64,000 nucleotides of DNA from Dimorphilus gyrociliatus (taxonomy: Eukaryota; Annelida; Polychaeta; Dinophilidae), in contig CAJFCJ010000003.1 of assembly GCA_904063045.1 (NCBI GenBank), forward strand, positions 2,156,504 to 2,220,503, given 5' to 3'. Under the pieces are notes generated by a model, which made no database searches, had not been told where the DNA came from, and saw only the letters and a list, made by a program, of their open reading frames with translations. Made by a program: the position numbers and the translations under genes. Every line of letters starts with the position of its first letter. Position 1 is the first letter of the stretch. This document shows positions 1 through 11,743 of the stretch, piece by piece.

Positions 1-3000
1 TGCGGTAGGGCTAATTTTCCAACGGTCAACTTACTTCTGGCTGTACATTGAAATGAAAGTACAATATATAGTAAACTTAAAGTCACGATCTAATCCTTAA
101 ATCGTAAACTTACCGTATGTACAGTTTCCAGTTGGTTTCAGCCAATGTGTTCCATTGCAATATCTCGTCCATGTGTAATCCGTATAATTACAGCCCATTT
201 TCATCTTTTGACCTTTTCTCTCCGCCCAACCATGCTCTGGAGGTGGTAGGTTTGGGCATCCCCGAGCTTTTGATATGTAGTAATTATTATATAATTGGCT
301 AAAAATGGAACTAAACAAATAAAATGTTACCAAAGCACCTCTTACTATCACATTTTAAAGAACTTTAAGTATTATAGAGATGATAGAAGAGGAGAGAAAA
401 ACGAAAGCCAAGTCATCCGAAAAAATATACAACGACTAATTTACCCTATAAGTGTCAAAAAAGACGACCCCCGAGGTCTTTTGAACTGAGGCCATATTAC
501 TTAGCGGTGGAACTTTTGGATTTGGTTCAAAGAAATATTTTTAAAAGTGGTATTAAAAGTTCTGCTTCCGATCAAGTAATTCCTAAATCTTTCAACTTAA
601 CGAACGTTAAAAGGCTATTTAAAATGTAATAGAGAATAATGATAAATATATGATGATTTAGTAAACTGCCTAAAGCGGAACAACTCCTCCTCAATCAGCG
701 CAAATGCCATTTCAATTATCTGCAACAAGCGCCATCTAGGTATCTTCCGTGCCGGAACGAATCAAGTGGAAGAGGTCGGTTCGGTGGGGTCACAACTCAG
801 TAGAAGGCCATTTGCGTGATATACTTCGCTTTACTTAACGTGGCTTTTCATCTTTAGTGTTCTAGGTCTATGTAGTAGGATATTTTTCACCGGAGCGCGG
901 TAATTATCGAGCCGCCAGGTACTAAAGCATACATAAAATACTCATATACAAAATAAACGAAAGCACATATGCACACATTGTATAGACGTCGACGAGGTGA
1001 CAGCTAACTGAGTGACTCACTGCCACATATTATTATACAAATGTAAATATAAAAGAATATAGAGTATACTGTATATATAGGCTATTAAGACGCACACACG
1101 TGTGTGTATAGTATTATAAATATATATTAGTATAGAAATGTACCCTCCATGCATTATACTGTATATTCTTCATATTATATATTTAAACATTCGACAAGAG
1201 TGAAACTGTGAGAAAGTACGATAGGAAAAATCAACATTTATGTACGCGAGTATAATGACGAACGTCGGCGGTTATTCGGTGCCTTGGCGTTTTATAATCT
1301 AAGCCTTTAAATCCTAAGGTGCTTACCTTCGTAACGTAATAGGAAGTCGGTTGGGGTAAGGATAATCACTTTGATCCTATCGCCTGACGACTCGTACGTC
1401 TGATTCTTTCGGCAGAGATTCCTAGGACGTTTACCCTCTTCTTCAACAACCGCTATTGGTGCACAATTTTCACGATGGTTAACATCTCTTCCCTTAAGTC
1501 TCTCGAAAGTTAATAGTATCTTACGCCCCTTTTCCGCTTTTAGTTTTATAGGACATTTAAAACTGTCTTTAAATTTTTTAATTGTTCTTGTTGACAAATA
1601 TCGACTGTTTGTAGTCGCGGCGAAATTGGCATCCTTTGGTCTCATTTTGTCACAGAAATATGGTGAATTGGGAACGCAGTTATAGGTTAACTGTAACTCG
1701 CAGAAGAGATCTTTACACGGATTCAAATCGCCAAAATCATCAACAACTGAAATCTTGCAGTTGTTCAGCCCCGTACAACTTTCGTGTAGTCTATCCAAAA
1801 CATCAACACTGCATTTCTCTTCTGTGCTCGACATTTTAATACAATTATTTGTTCTAGTTCTGCCGTATATTGCCGTTCGGAAGACGAATACCCTACTCCT
1901 AGGGCAAGTTCGATCAAACTTACCACGCCAGCATACGTCCGTATGATTTCTTTCTGTTATTCATCAGGAGATTATTCAGATTTAAGTCATGGAGGGAATT
2001 GGTAAAGGAACATATACATAACGATAATAATTTAGTATTTTTAGAAGGGAAGAACAATAGGAAGCGGGAAAAAGAAAACTCTCTTAAGCGCCACTGCCCT
2101 TACATAAATACGAATCGGCGAAGCGTACGCAAAATATATGTTTCGCTTCGTATCGGCTCATGAATATTGCAGTTGGCTATAGCACCGACCGCATTGATGT
2201 GCGTCTATCAAAGATTGTTCGATAGCTCGGCGATCGATTTCACCGCCCGTATACGTATACGTTTTTATTTATATAGCAATATCGATTACTTATTAATTCG
2301 TCCGCTTCTTTTTAAAGGATGCTATCTATAGGCGAGGACGATATTACATATTTACATTCATAAAACGAACAATCTCTAAAAAAAGGAAACGAGTTTATTA
2401 CTTTCTCATATAGATATACTGTATATATACTGCACGATATATCATACACTTATTCTCTCTATAATATGTGTATAATATATTTTTTTGGAGAGAGAAGGGG
2501 AATGTTTCGTATTTGTGTCGGTAAGTATTGTGTCACGTCTAATTGATTGAACGCCGCCTCGAACGGACATTACGGTCGAAAATGGGCTAGTAGCGTGCGC
2601 GTAATTACCGAAAGTAGATTGTTTAGGCTTCGACTAGATCAGAAGCAAAGACCACTTTTCGTTCTCAAGCCGGAAATACCCCTCTTATCCGCCCAGGTGA
2701 AAATATACCCTAATGAATAAACGATACCAGAAACAAATCCAAGGAAAGAGGAAAGGGCGTGTCCCAATAGTCTTATAAAGGACAAGGTCGGATGTGAGCA
2801 AGATGAACACGCGATGGTAACAGGTTTTCAAAGACAAGTTTTTTTTAAAACTAAAAAATAGTGAAATGGGATTTTATATAGAGGAAAAGAAGCATACATA
2901 TTATATGAAGAAAGATAGAGGAAAAGAAAGCGGAAAAACAGCTACAAAGCTACGGACTCGTCTAACGAAGTCGGCTTTCTAGAATCTCTTCCTGCTCTTC

Positions 3001-3576
3001 CTTTTCTTCATAAAAGGGACATCTATTTAAAAATTTCATTCGCCCACTCTCAAACCGCCATCAATCATCCGGCTCTCGTCGTCTTGTTTGCTGATCAGGT
3101 AAACTCATACAAAAGCATGTCCCCCTTGACAATTTCAGCCCCCCATTCACTATACATAGGACTATGCATATATGTTTAGCATCAACTAGGAAAATTAGTA
3201 CTACGTGTATTCAGTAGAACTTAATCTATTATTTTTCTCAACTTATATTAGAATCAGCAAAATTGTCTTCTAACAAAAAAACACGCGCCTATTTTTGGAA
3301 ATAATTCTATCCTGGATTTTAGTAAAGTGCAGTTTATATCTGACAAACAAGTACGTATCTGCACTGACATAGAGATTCTATAAAAAAAGAATAAACGGTA
3401 TCGAAAAAAGAATCCGAATTAAAACTATAACAAGTGAATAATATAGGGGGAATATGTTTTTTGACTTGAAATCAATCACGAGTTGACGATAATTGATTTT
3501 TTTCATACTCACCTGTACACCAAATATACGTCAAATATAGGCCTATAACTGGAATGAATTTCCAGCATTTAGACAT
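1..3576 (-). CDS. Secreted or cell-surface SUEL lectin / CUB / Sushi protein, 3' end outside window
   Basis: I assembled this gene from four exons joined in matching phase 1: 3576-3513, 1953-1327, 266-114 and 40-1 (continuing out of the window). Exon 1 encodes a 21-residue hydrophobic signal peptide (MSKCWKFIPVIGLYL...). Exon 2 starts with a SUEL (galactose-binding, rhamnose-binding-lectin type) domain carrying the diagnostic AIYGR and the later FGD..PC..L...LTYNC pattern, followed by a CUB domain ending FLLRYE. Exon 3 is a single Sushi/CCP module (GCPNLPPPEHGW ... GNC), a symmetrical 1-1 exon typical of shuffled modules. Introns 1 and 2 are about 1.56 and 1.06 kb, far longer than elsewhere in the window. 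The exon 3 acceptor (AAAAG) has a poor pyrimidine tract; I chose it because phase and CUB-to-Sushi continuity fit. The full domain count and any membrane anchor lie beyond position 1. Confidence 0.72.
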
Positions 3577-4092
3577 ATTGGCCTAGAAGAAACAAAAAAG
3601 AAAGATACATGTGTATTTCCATTGAAAGATATTTTGAATTAAATTTCTAAAGTGTAATTGAAAAATATCCCTACCTAGGAAATGACGCTTGATTGGAGAG
3701 AGAAGACGCAACGACGTTAATATTGTGCTATTCCATTAAATACAGTGCATTAGTAGAGAGAGACGTCGGCGTTAATATGCGAATAATCCATACCGATTAC
3801 TTCGATAGCCTTTATTCGACGCCCTCACCGCTAGGCGGCGTTCAAACGTTGAAAAAAGCGCCGAAAAAAAAACACGGGCGTCAGTGACGGTTTCTTTAAA
3901 ATACGCACGTATAGTTTGCCTTTGCAGTAGGGCGGTGCAGCGTTTTACGCGCCGCCGAGCATTTTGCAGGGCGAGGATTGATCAGCGACGCTAAGTACAC
4001 TCGACGCTCGTATCGAACAATTTTAAATCGCCCGCTTTCCTATTCAAGTTCTGATTAGATTCGCGCTCGTTTTCGTCCGTTTTAATAGATTT
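3577..4092. promoter_or_regulatory. CpG-rich promoter-like region upstream of the SUEL/CUB gene
   Basis: This 516-bp gap lies between the start of the SUEL/CUB gene and the stop of RCL1, both on the minus strand. Positions 3761-4080 hold about 39 CpG by hand count, in strong contrast with the AT-rich, CpG-poor sequence around it. No convincing reading frame is present. I infer a promoter or unmethylated island for the SUEL/CUB gene; no transcription start site can be read. Confidence 0.45.
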
Positions 4093-5942
4093 TTATAAAG
4101 TAGCTTTACTTAAGTTGGTAAAACCGACGCCTACACATGTTAATAACAGTTTATCGCCTCCAGTCTTCAGATCACAATCCTCATCCGTCTTCAGTTTATC
4201 GAATTTAAAAATTACTTGAAAAAAGTCCCGGATGTGACGTAGCATTCCAATACTGTTGAAGAAAAAAGGAATGGAAATGTAAAAAGATAAAAAAAAATGA
4301 CGGCAGAGATTAATGACTATATTAAGTGTAAAAAACTGAAAGGTGTTTAAAAACAGTATATGACTCACCTGTAGGGTGACAAAGGGCCAGTACAAACTTT
4401 AGAAACGTTTTGTTCCCCCAAAGCTAGTAGAACGCAAGTTAGAGCCTGTGAACTTGAATCCACACAGCCTCCCTGTTTTATTGAAAAAAAATAATAAGAC
4501 TTAAATGCATTTTTATTTGGTATTAGTAGGAGAGTAAACAAAGAGAATTATTAAGTTTATATCGAATTTAAGTAGTATTTCGATATATATGCGTCAGGTA
4601 TACAGATTACAAAGTATATCTGTATTCCGATCCAAAACCACTTCATATGATATAAACCATCAGCTTCCAGTAAAATTAATATTATTCACGAGTATTTAAT
4701 CTAAACTCTTCCTTTAATCTTTAACATTTAGAATTTCATAGTGTAAATATTGCTGACGGATAACGTTCGAAATGGTAACATATTTTCCATTTGTCTATTT
4801 ATACATTAGTCTTTAATGCGTCCGCACTTGATAGAAACCTTAGAAGATATGTATTTATACGTATAAACTCTACAAAATCACTTACTCTATATATTTCATC
4901 CACTAAACATTTTGCGCAATTTTCACCTAAATCTTCTGGAACTGTTGGGCCTTTATCACTTCCCTTTGGTTCTGAAATTAATTCAGCACCATAAAATATT
5001 TCATTGTTTGTTTCGGCAACTAAAGCCATTCCAAAACCAGGAGAACTTCCGCTTTTTCTTCCCTTTGCATGATCCGAGTAAATATAAACGTCTGGAATAA
5101 ATTTATTCAAGATTCCTCTGGCTGAATCTATCATTCGATTACATATATTCGGCGCTACTCGGCAACCCCAAGCGATTCCTCGAATACGTTTAACTTTGCC
5201 CACTTCGGTCAACTGTAACGGACGCAGCTTTTGCCTACAAGGACAATTCACAATGACTTCACCACCTCCATCGGGAGCAGGGCCGCGTCGCGTTACTCTA
5301 ATGGACAGTCCTTCATCGGTACCGACAAATCTTTTAAGCACTGGAAGCATTGTAGATTTCAATAAATCCGGCTGTTAACAAAAAAAGTCAATATTTGTTT
5401 ATGGTATGTTGAAAACAAATAGAAGCTAAATTACCGAGAAATCATACTGATCATTCGTCACACCTGTCAATTTTGCATTTAAGGGTTCTTTCATAAATGG
5501 AGATATTATTAACAAAGGTTCTAAATAATAGCCTATGGATCTCTCTGTAGAGCATTCATGGTTTATTGAGCCACCCATCAGCATGCCAGGTTGAAAATAA
5601 AGACTAGTTCCTGTTTTTAAAAAGTATACGTACTAATAATTTGGAAATATTTTAATTAGTTTTACCTGTGGTATTTATTTCAACTCTTGTACCATTGGTA
5701 ACTTTTTCAATTAGGTCTAGAAAGTTTCTTTCGAAATCTGAAATGTAAAGTTCCCTATTATCGTAGCTTGCGATATAATTTTACAGCTAGATAAGACCTT
5801 TAACTCCGGGATCATCCTCAGATTTTCTTATTTTTTTAATTTTGATTGATTTACCACTAAGAACTGATAAGATAATTCGCTGCCTTAAAAAATTACAGCC
5901 TTCATAATTGAATAGCACATTTTTCCCCGACGAGTCTGCCAT
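4093..5942 (-). CDS. RCL1: RNA 3'-terminal phosphate cyclase-like protein RCL1
   Basis: Six exons (5942-5798, 5737-5666, 5610-5435, 5371-4886, 4472-4369, 4252-4093) join with consistent phases into 380 codons; vertebrate RCL1 is about 373. The start MADSSGKNVLFNYEGCNFLR is followed by the family pattern FLRQR...SG, then TNGTRVEIN..GT, GVTNDQ, GGGEV, KRIRG, ILNKFIPDVYIY, KSGSSPGFGM and the end TCVGVGFTNLSKATL. RCL1 is a nucleolar, catalytically inactive cyclase relative that joins BMS1 in the SSU processome and is needed for early pre-18S rRNA cleavages. Introns are 60-410 nt. The gene is divergent from the metallo-beta-lactamase gene at 6215, with 272 bp between start codons. I see no damage. 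Confidence 0.95.
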
Positions 5943-6214
5943 GTTTCTAAGAAATATGTTTCCATAGATTGATTCAAGGCAGTGTCCAGTTATCGCGGCT
6001 TAGATTGTTTCGAACACCATATTTTAGCCTCAATCATCAGTGTTTATTACATCTTTTAAAGATAACTTTATAGTTTTCCTTTAATGTTCGATTTCCGCTG
6101 TCACAATCGATCACGTTTGATCGTGAGAAACACCAGATATAAATTCATTATATATATAAGGAATGCGTAATTGAACATCTGAAGTTTAAAAACACTTAAA
6201 GAAATAGAGATATA

Positions 6215-7506
6215 ATGACTTTTCGATTTGCGTTCTTCCTTACTCTGGTGTATTTATACGGGTATAAATAAACATGAATAGTTACCCTAGATAAAGAGTA
6301 ATCGAATTTATAAACAGATCGAATGCTTACACTGGGTCTTCATCGATCCCAGATGCGGACGGAAATTTCCATGTGTACCAGTTGCCTGTAGGACAGGGTG
6401 ATGCCTATTTGTTGCAGTGTCCTTCTGGTCAGTTGTCATTTTTCGATTTGGGTTCGTCAGAGGATGCATTATCTGGATTTTGGAGAGAAAGCGACATTAA
6501 AGTGTACCTTGGCTCTCAACTTTCAAACGTAAAAAATATTTTTATAACTCACAATCATTTCGACCATTACAGTCTTATACCCGGTACTTTTACGGATGCC
6601 AGAAATCTTGAGAACATTTACGTATCCTGTACCGTGAATAATGCTCCAGCTTTTCTGTATAATTGGTTTGTTAACAGTAATTCTCTTTCAAAAGTGAGAG
6701 AATTCAACAGCGGGGATCATTGTGGAGCAAATGGCGTGTCATGTAATGCAGTTGATTTATGTCCAGCTTTCGATGGGGTTGTTGGTGTTGTTATGAATGT
6801 AAATGCCGGACAAAATTGTGAGGATGGAAATAAGAACATTGATTCTATTGTAATGAAGGTAACCTTTAATGAGGTTTCGGTCCTTCTTACAGGAGATTTT
6901 GAAGATGAAACTACCAGTGCAAGCGAACAAGGCACATAGATAAATAGATATAAATCTTTTATTTCCCTTAATTACACATATTATGTAACAATAAATTTCA
7001 ATAGATGGCGCCTTAACAGTTAAGATAAAAATATCTATTTATCTATGTCAGGAGCTCAAAAGCAACTCGTCGATTATTACGGAGATGCTTTGCAGTCAAC
7101 CGTTTTCATTCCTTCCCATCACACAGCGTCTAGATTGGCGAACAAACGAGTTTTGAGAGATGCCATTAAACCAAAAGCCCTTCTGACATCAAACAACCCT
7201 TGGTATCGTTATGGGCATCCTAGATGTCTTGTTTTACACGCTTTCAGAGATTATGTACAAACTCTTTGCAAGCCTGGCGTAACTGACCCGAATGATATAT
7301 TTTATTGTGGAGAACCAGTGGACTCATTGTCCCTAGAAGAGAAATTACAAACAAGCTATACTTGCGGTCATTCATCCTCTGATCTGGAAGAAATAGAGAA
7401 TAATGAATATGCTATCTACTCATCTACTCCCAAACAATCTGAAGCAAAATTGATCGAGTTTAAGACCGATGGTGTAAAATGGAACTTTAAAATAAAATCT
7501 GCCTAG
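6215..7506 (+). CDS. Secreted metallo-beta-lactamase-fold hydrolase, ComEC/Rec2-like domain
   Basis: Three exons: 6215-6261, 6318-6931 and 7052-7506. Exon 1 is a signal peptide (MTFRFAFFLTLVYLYG). The mature part opens with VYQLPVGQGDA, then shows the metal-binding HNHFDH of the MBL fold, a later LLTGDFED (third-ligand Asp region) and PSHHTAS. This order matches the stand-alone ComEC/Rec2-type MBL domain, which in bacteria sits on DNA-uptake channels; a secreted animal form of this kind has no function I can name with confidence. Protein length is about 371 residues. Intron 2 (6932-7051) is a GC-AG intron whose body is a TIR element; joining across it gives a continuous ...SEQGAQKQLVDYYG. An alternative donor GT at 6911 would remove about six residues. 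A bacterial origin is possible but untested. Confidence 0.75.
6933..7049. mobile_element. Introner-like MITE forming an intron, 18-bp TIRs, AGG target duplication
   Basis: The perfect 18-bp inverted repeats ACATAGATAAATAGATAT (6934-6951) and its reverse complement (7031-7048) bound a 117-bp element. It is flanked by AGG at 6930-6932 and again at 7050-7052. Removing the element plus one AGG restores an uninterrupted frame across the MBL domain. The right AGG supplies the AG acceptor, and the left AG|G plus the element's first C gives a GC donor. The inside holds AGATGGCGC and TTAACAGTTAA and no coding capacity. I see no second copy in this window. Confidence 0.65.
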
Positions 7507-10500
7507 ACATTTCGTAAAAAACTGAATTATATATTAAATTTTGAATATTCAAAGGTATCCAAACTGCTTATGTACACGGGTATATTTGTCGGTCAATGAT
7601 ATTTAGTCCTATAATGTTTGCATTAGAATGCGCTCATATGACAACGGAAGACAGAAATCGAAGTATCATAAATCTAAAGTGCAATGCTAAGCTAAATTCT
7701 ATTTTAAATTCAGCGATCTACTTAACAGCGGTTTAATTAAGATTAAGAGAGCGAGTATAGAGAAAGAGGGGGGAGGAAATGTAATGAAAGATGCTGATTC
7801 GCAACTATACGTGTTCGATATTTAAAGCCTTCTTCCCGCTATACTACACTTTAATTTCCCAACAATGAATACTGTTAAATCGCTTATAATTTCCAGTTAA
7901 ATTAAGTCAAGTGGACAAAGTTTCAAGTTCAAAAGAAAAATCTAACCTCCCTTCGATTTATAAACAAGTCAATAAGTTTTATGGAATTTCTTATACAATT
8001 ACACAGTGATGTATTTGTTTTTAAAGAGGATCCAATATTCAATAGTTTCTTCTTACTAACGCTAAAAAAAGGTTGTAGTATTTTTTTTACGATCTAGTGT
8101 TCTTACGACAAAGTTTATTTTATTGGAAGTAAGTCGATGGTGAAACTCTACACTTCATTCTATTCAGTTTTTTGTTTTCTATCCTGCGATAAATTATTTA
8201 TAAAAAACCTAAATGATCTTATGTATTTTGCTACTTGTAATCAATGCTCACTTTTTATTTATTTATTTTATTGATCTCTTCTTGAAAAAATAATTATAAG
8301 CATATTATTCAATATTCTTAAAGTGGCCCCCTTTTTTATATTCTTGTTAATCCTATACCTTGAGGGGAGATCCTTTCATGCTTATTTGATAAACATAAAT
8401 GAGTATTACTTGGACAGGAACCGCTCGCCCAAGCTTTTTAAGAATAAATGAACACTTCAACATGGTTATTAACCTTGCAATCTATGCTATTGTACGAATG
8501 AAAATAGTTGGACCTTTATTGAATTGGCCCTAGTGGAAAGCACAGCTCGCTAATAATACCCATCACATTTTAGGCAAAATAAATAACTACAGAATTGACT
8601 TGTCTGTTTTTCTTCATATTTAAGATATACGAATAAATATACAGTATATACAGTATATATATATTTATATATATATATATATCCTATGTAATTGATCATT
8701 TTAATTGCACTTATGCACTTTACACTAAAAAAGCACCAAAAAGAGAGATCTATTTAACTAAAAATATCTATTTAAATAAAAATTCCTCTTTCAACATATT
8801 TTTAAAGATAAGAGAATTGTAAGAAAATGTGAAAGATTCTTTCTAAAAGTGGGAGTAATATCTTGCTCAATTGACTGCTGTTAAATGTTGCAGTAACATA
8901 CAAGAGAAACGTCAGCTGCTGGGGAATTAAGAGTTTTCACCTTACGTATGCCATGGAGTATTGATTTCGGCGAAAAACCCTTTAAATTCTATGTCTCTGA
9001 TATTTTCTTCTCTTATTTACCTCAAATAAAGAATAAAAAAATAGTATGTTTATTATTCACTTTTTAGTCTTATTTCACTGTTTATTTCTAGTCCAAAGCA
9101 CAAAGCGATGAACGCTAAAGTGAATTTTTTCAATTTACAAAAAATAAGCTGAATTATTATGTTTCTTGAAAAAATTGCTTATCAGAAATGATAAGACAAG
9201 AATGTAATTTGTTTTGACAAGTGTTCATTTCAGATAAAACCACTTGGTTGTTCTCTAGCTCAATGACATTCTTTTCCAAGTACGTTTTTCAAAATGAAAA
9301 ACTACAGATGGCGCTCTTTAAAAATTCTGCAAAACGTTTTTGCAACTAAAAAAATTCATAACAATAAAAGGCTCCTAATAAATGCTAAAATATCGCAGCG
9401 TAATAACGTAGAATCTTAGAAGAAACAACGACTTAACGTTGCTAAACACGAAACCATTTGAAGAAGGCAAGACGTTCCGAACGGTCAGCTGTTTCTAGCC
9501 TGACCTCATTGAGTAAGTACTTTTTCTGGCCAACGAAAATTCTTGTTGTTGAAATCTTTTCGTTTGTTATCTTATTTTCGATGTTATTTACTTTCAAAGA
9601 ATGGAATAAAAGATGTAAATTAGATATTAAAATAGGGACGATGAGGAAAAAGTAAAAAAAATATAGATTTTTCTCAAAATTGCATGGATATTTAATGATA
9701 GAATTACACTGCTGGTTTATATATAAATATAAAAATATATATATACCAGTTGTCACTGATGGAGCCAACTCCCATTGAACAATATTTATATGATTATTAC
9801 ATATACACTGTATATATATATTTAATTCAAATAATTGCTTCGTATAACCTTTCTATGAATTGATTTTTAAAACAAATAATTTTATTAAGAGAATATAATG
9901 AATGAATAATGAGTACTAATGAAATGAAAAGCTAAATCTCAATTAATATTTTTAGATATTAATTCTTATCTTTCTTCTATTTCGTTTGCTTTTAATTTGA
10001 AGAAATAAGTTAAAATCTCCCGCTGAGAAAGAAAAATATTACTGACAGACAATATCTAGTTCTAGTAGATACAAAGGGTAACGACCTCTTCGCACTAAAC
10101 AGAACTGTTAGTTGTTTGTCCCACAAAAAATGATTCTATTAAATAGTTGATTTTCTTTGTACGATTAGTTTAACATAATTAGAAAACTATGTGTTTATAT
10201 TCTATATTAATGATTTTAAATAAAAAATCTCTATATTAAAATAAATATAAAAAAATTAATTGAATTTTAAAGAGATTATTATTTACAGAAGATTAAAAAC
10301 ACTGAATATATTTAGAATAAATCAAATCGGTGTCCTCCAAACGAGATATGTATATCTAATTAGCGAAAAAACTCACAAATAATTGCTTTATAAACAGTAT
10401 ATAGATTTTATATAGATATTATAGTACATACACCAAACCATTGCATATGCTATTCATCTATTAGATATACTTTAAAAGAGGATCAACTTCAAGACTGAAA

Positions 10501-11050
10501 TATTTGTAGTTGGTGTAGACTTGCCAATGTACATCACAATTCACTTAGATTTAATCCAATTTTATATATATTGTCGTTAACTAATCAATTAAATAGATGT
10601 AGATAAAATAAATAGAAATCGTTGAAGGTAATATAAGTTTAAAGATGCGGGACAAGCTACAATTTCAAAATTCACTTTTTAAAGGATTATCCCAACAGTA
10701 TTTTCAAGCTATATTTTATATAGTTTACATTGAAATAAGCAGTTTAATTAATGTCTTCTATTACTCATCATTATGCTCTTATACGAATTAAGCTATTAAA
10801 AGTGCATGTCTTAACCATAAGTGTTATGATATGTGTTTTTAGAATTCGTAACGAGTTTTATTCTTGTTTGTTTTTGTCAAATCACTTTTTCTATGAAATT
10901 CCAAATTTAACAAACCTTTGGTTATAATATTGAAAGCTTTCGAAAAAATATTATATAGCATTCCTTTGACGTAAATCAGTAGATTGTTAACTTTCGCTCT
11001 TTACGATTGATAAAACTTAAATTGATAACGAATTACAATCTGGCAAAAGA

Positions 11051-11104
<54 letters not shown>

Positions 11105-11743
11105 TATATATAAGTATAATAGATCTAGATATTTACAGAATTCGCACTAATTCAATAAACTTTGCTCTTTAAACTAATGAATAAGAGTCATACAGCTTCG
11201 AAATCTAGAACAACTGTACGATATCAGGTCGAGCCTAATTCATATGAGGATTAACGGCTGGTTGGATCTCTGGTTGCTATTATTCAAAAATGTTTTGTAT
11301 ACAAGATACGATAAATAATGTAATGAAAATTAGATTCAATTTAGGAAATTCGAAAACTGTGAGTGAGATTAATATACCTGTAGAGGCGTTTATATGCCTT
11401 GTTTTCATAATCATGTAGGCAAAACATACCGTTATATTTTCGGAATAATTCGTTCACTAAATAATAATTATTTATTATTAATTCGTTTCCGCGATGTGAA
11501 CTTAGTTGCCTGATTTTGCAAAATAATTTGAAACCAAATCGCATAAATCTAAACATTAATGTCACATTTCATTTTGATAAGATTTTTTTCTAATTTAAAA
11601 TCATTAAGTTATTAATAGGAAAAAATGGTATAACCTGGTACACACAATTTTTTTTATTTCGGAAACTCGAAAAAAAATATCTAACACATGTTGCATAAAT
11701 TATTTGTGTCATTCTTTTTACAATTTTTTTTCTACAGGAAGCT
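7507..11743. other. 4.2-kb gap, possibly holding the AdipoR 5' UTR exon and intron
   Basis: I find no coding exon supported by protein similarity on either strand. The sequence is AT-rich with TATACAGTATA motifs near 8638-8657 and 11098, and a long TA run at 11059-11100. Around 9380-9512 a less AT-rich stretch ends in the strong donor TTGA|GTAAGTAC (intron would start about 9513). The AdipoR start codon at 11744 sits just after the acceptor TTTTTTTTCTACAG, so a non-coding first exon near 9380-9512 with a 2.2-kb intron is plausible. An AGATGGCGC motif at 9306-9314 would then be promoter-proximal. This is inference. Confidence 0.35.
11059..11108. repeat. TA dinucleotide run ending in TATACAGTATA
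   Basis: An uninterrupted TA run covers about 11059-11100 and runs directly into TATACAGTATA at 11098-11108. Similar TA tracts with the same cap occur near 8638-8685 and 58100-58127. Confidence 0.9.

Noticed and set aside
2100-2270. Inverted CGAAGCG/CGCTTCG and the palindrome TATACGTATACG in the SUEL/CUB intron
   Set aside because: The stems are only 7 bp and one short palindrome is expected by chance; no repeat family or flanking duplication is visible.
9442-9768. 108-codon minus-strand open frame
   Set aside because: Its residues are Phe/Tyr/Ile/Asn-rich as expected from AT-rich non-coding DNA, and it shows no domain or splice support.
11341-11565. 74-codon minus-strand open frame upstream of AdipoR
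   Set aside because: No similarity and no exon borders; it lies in the proposed AdipoR 5' intron.
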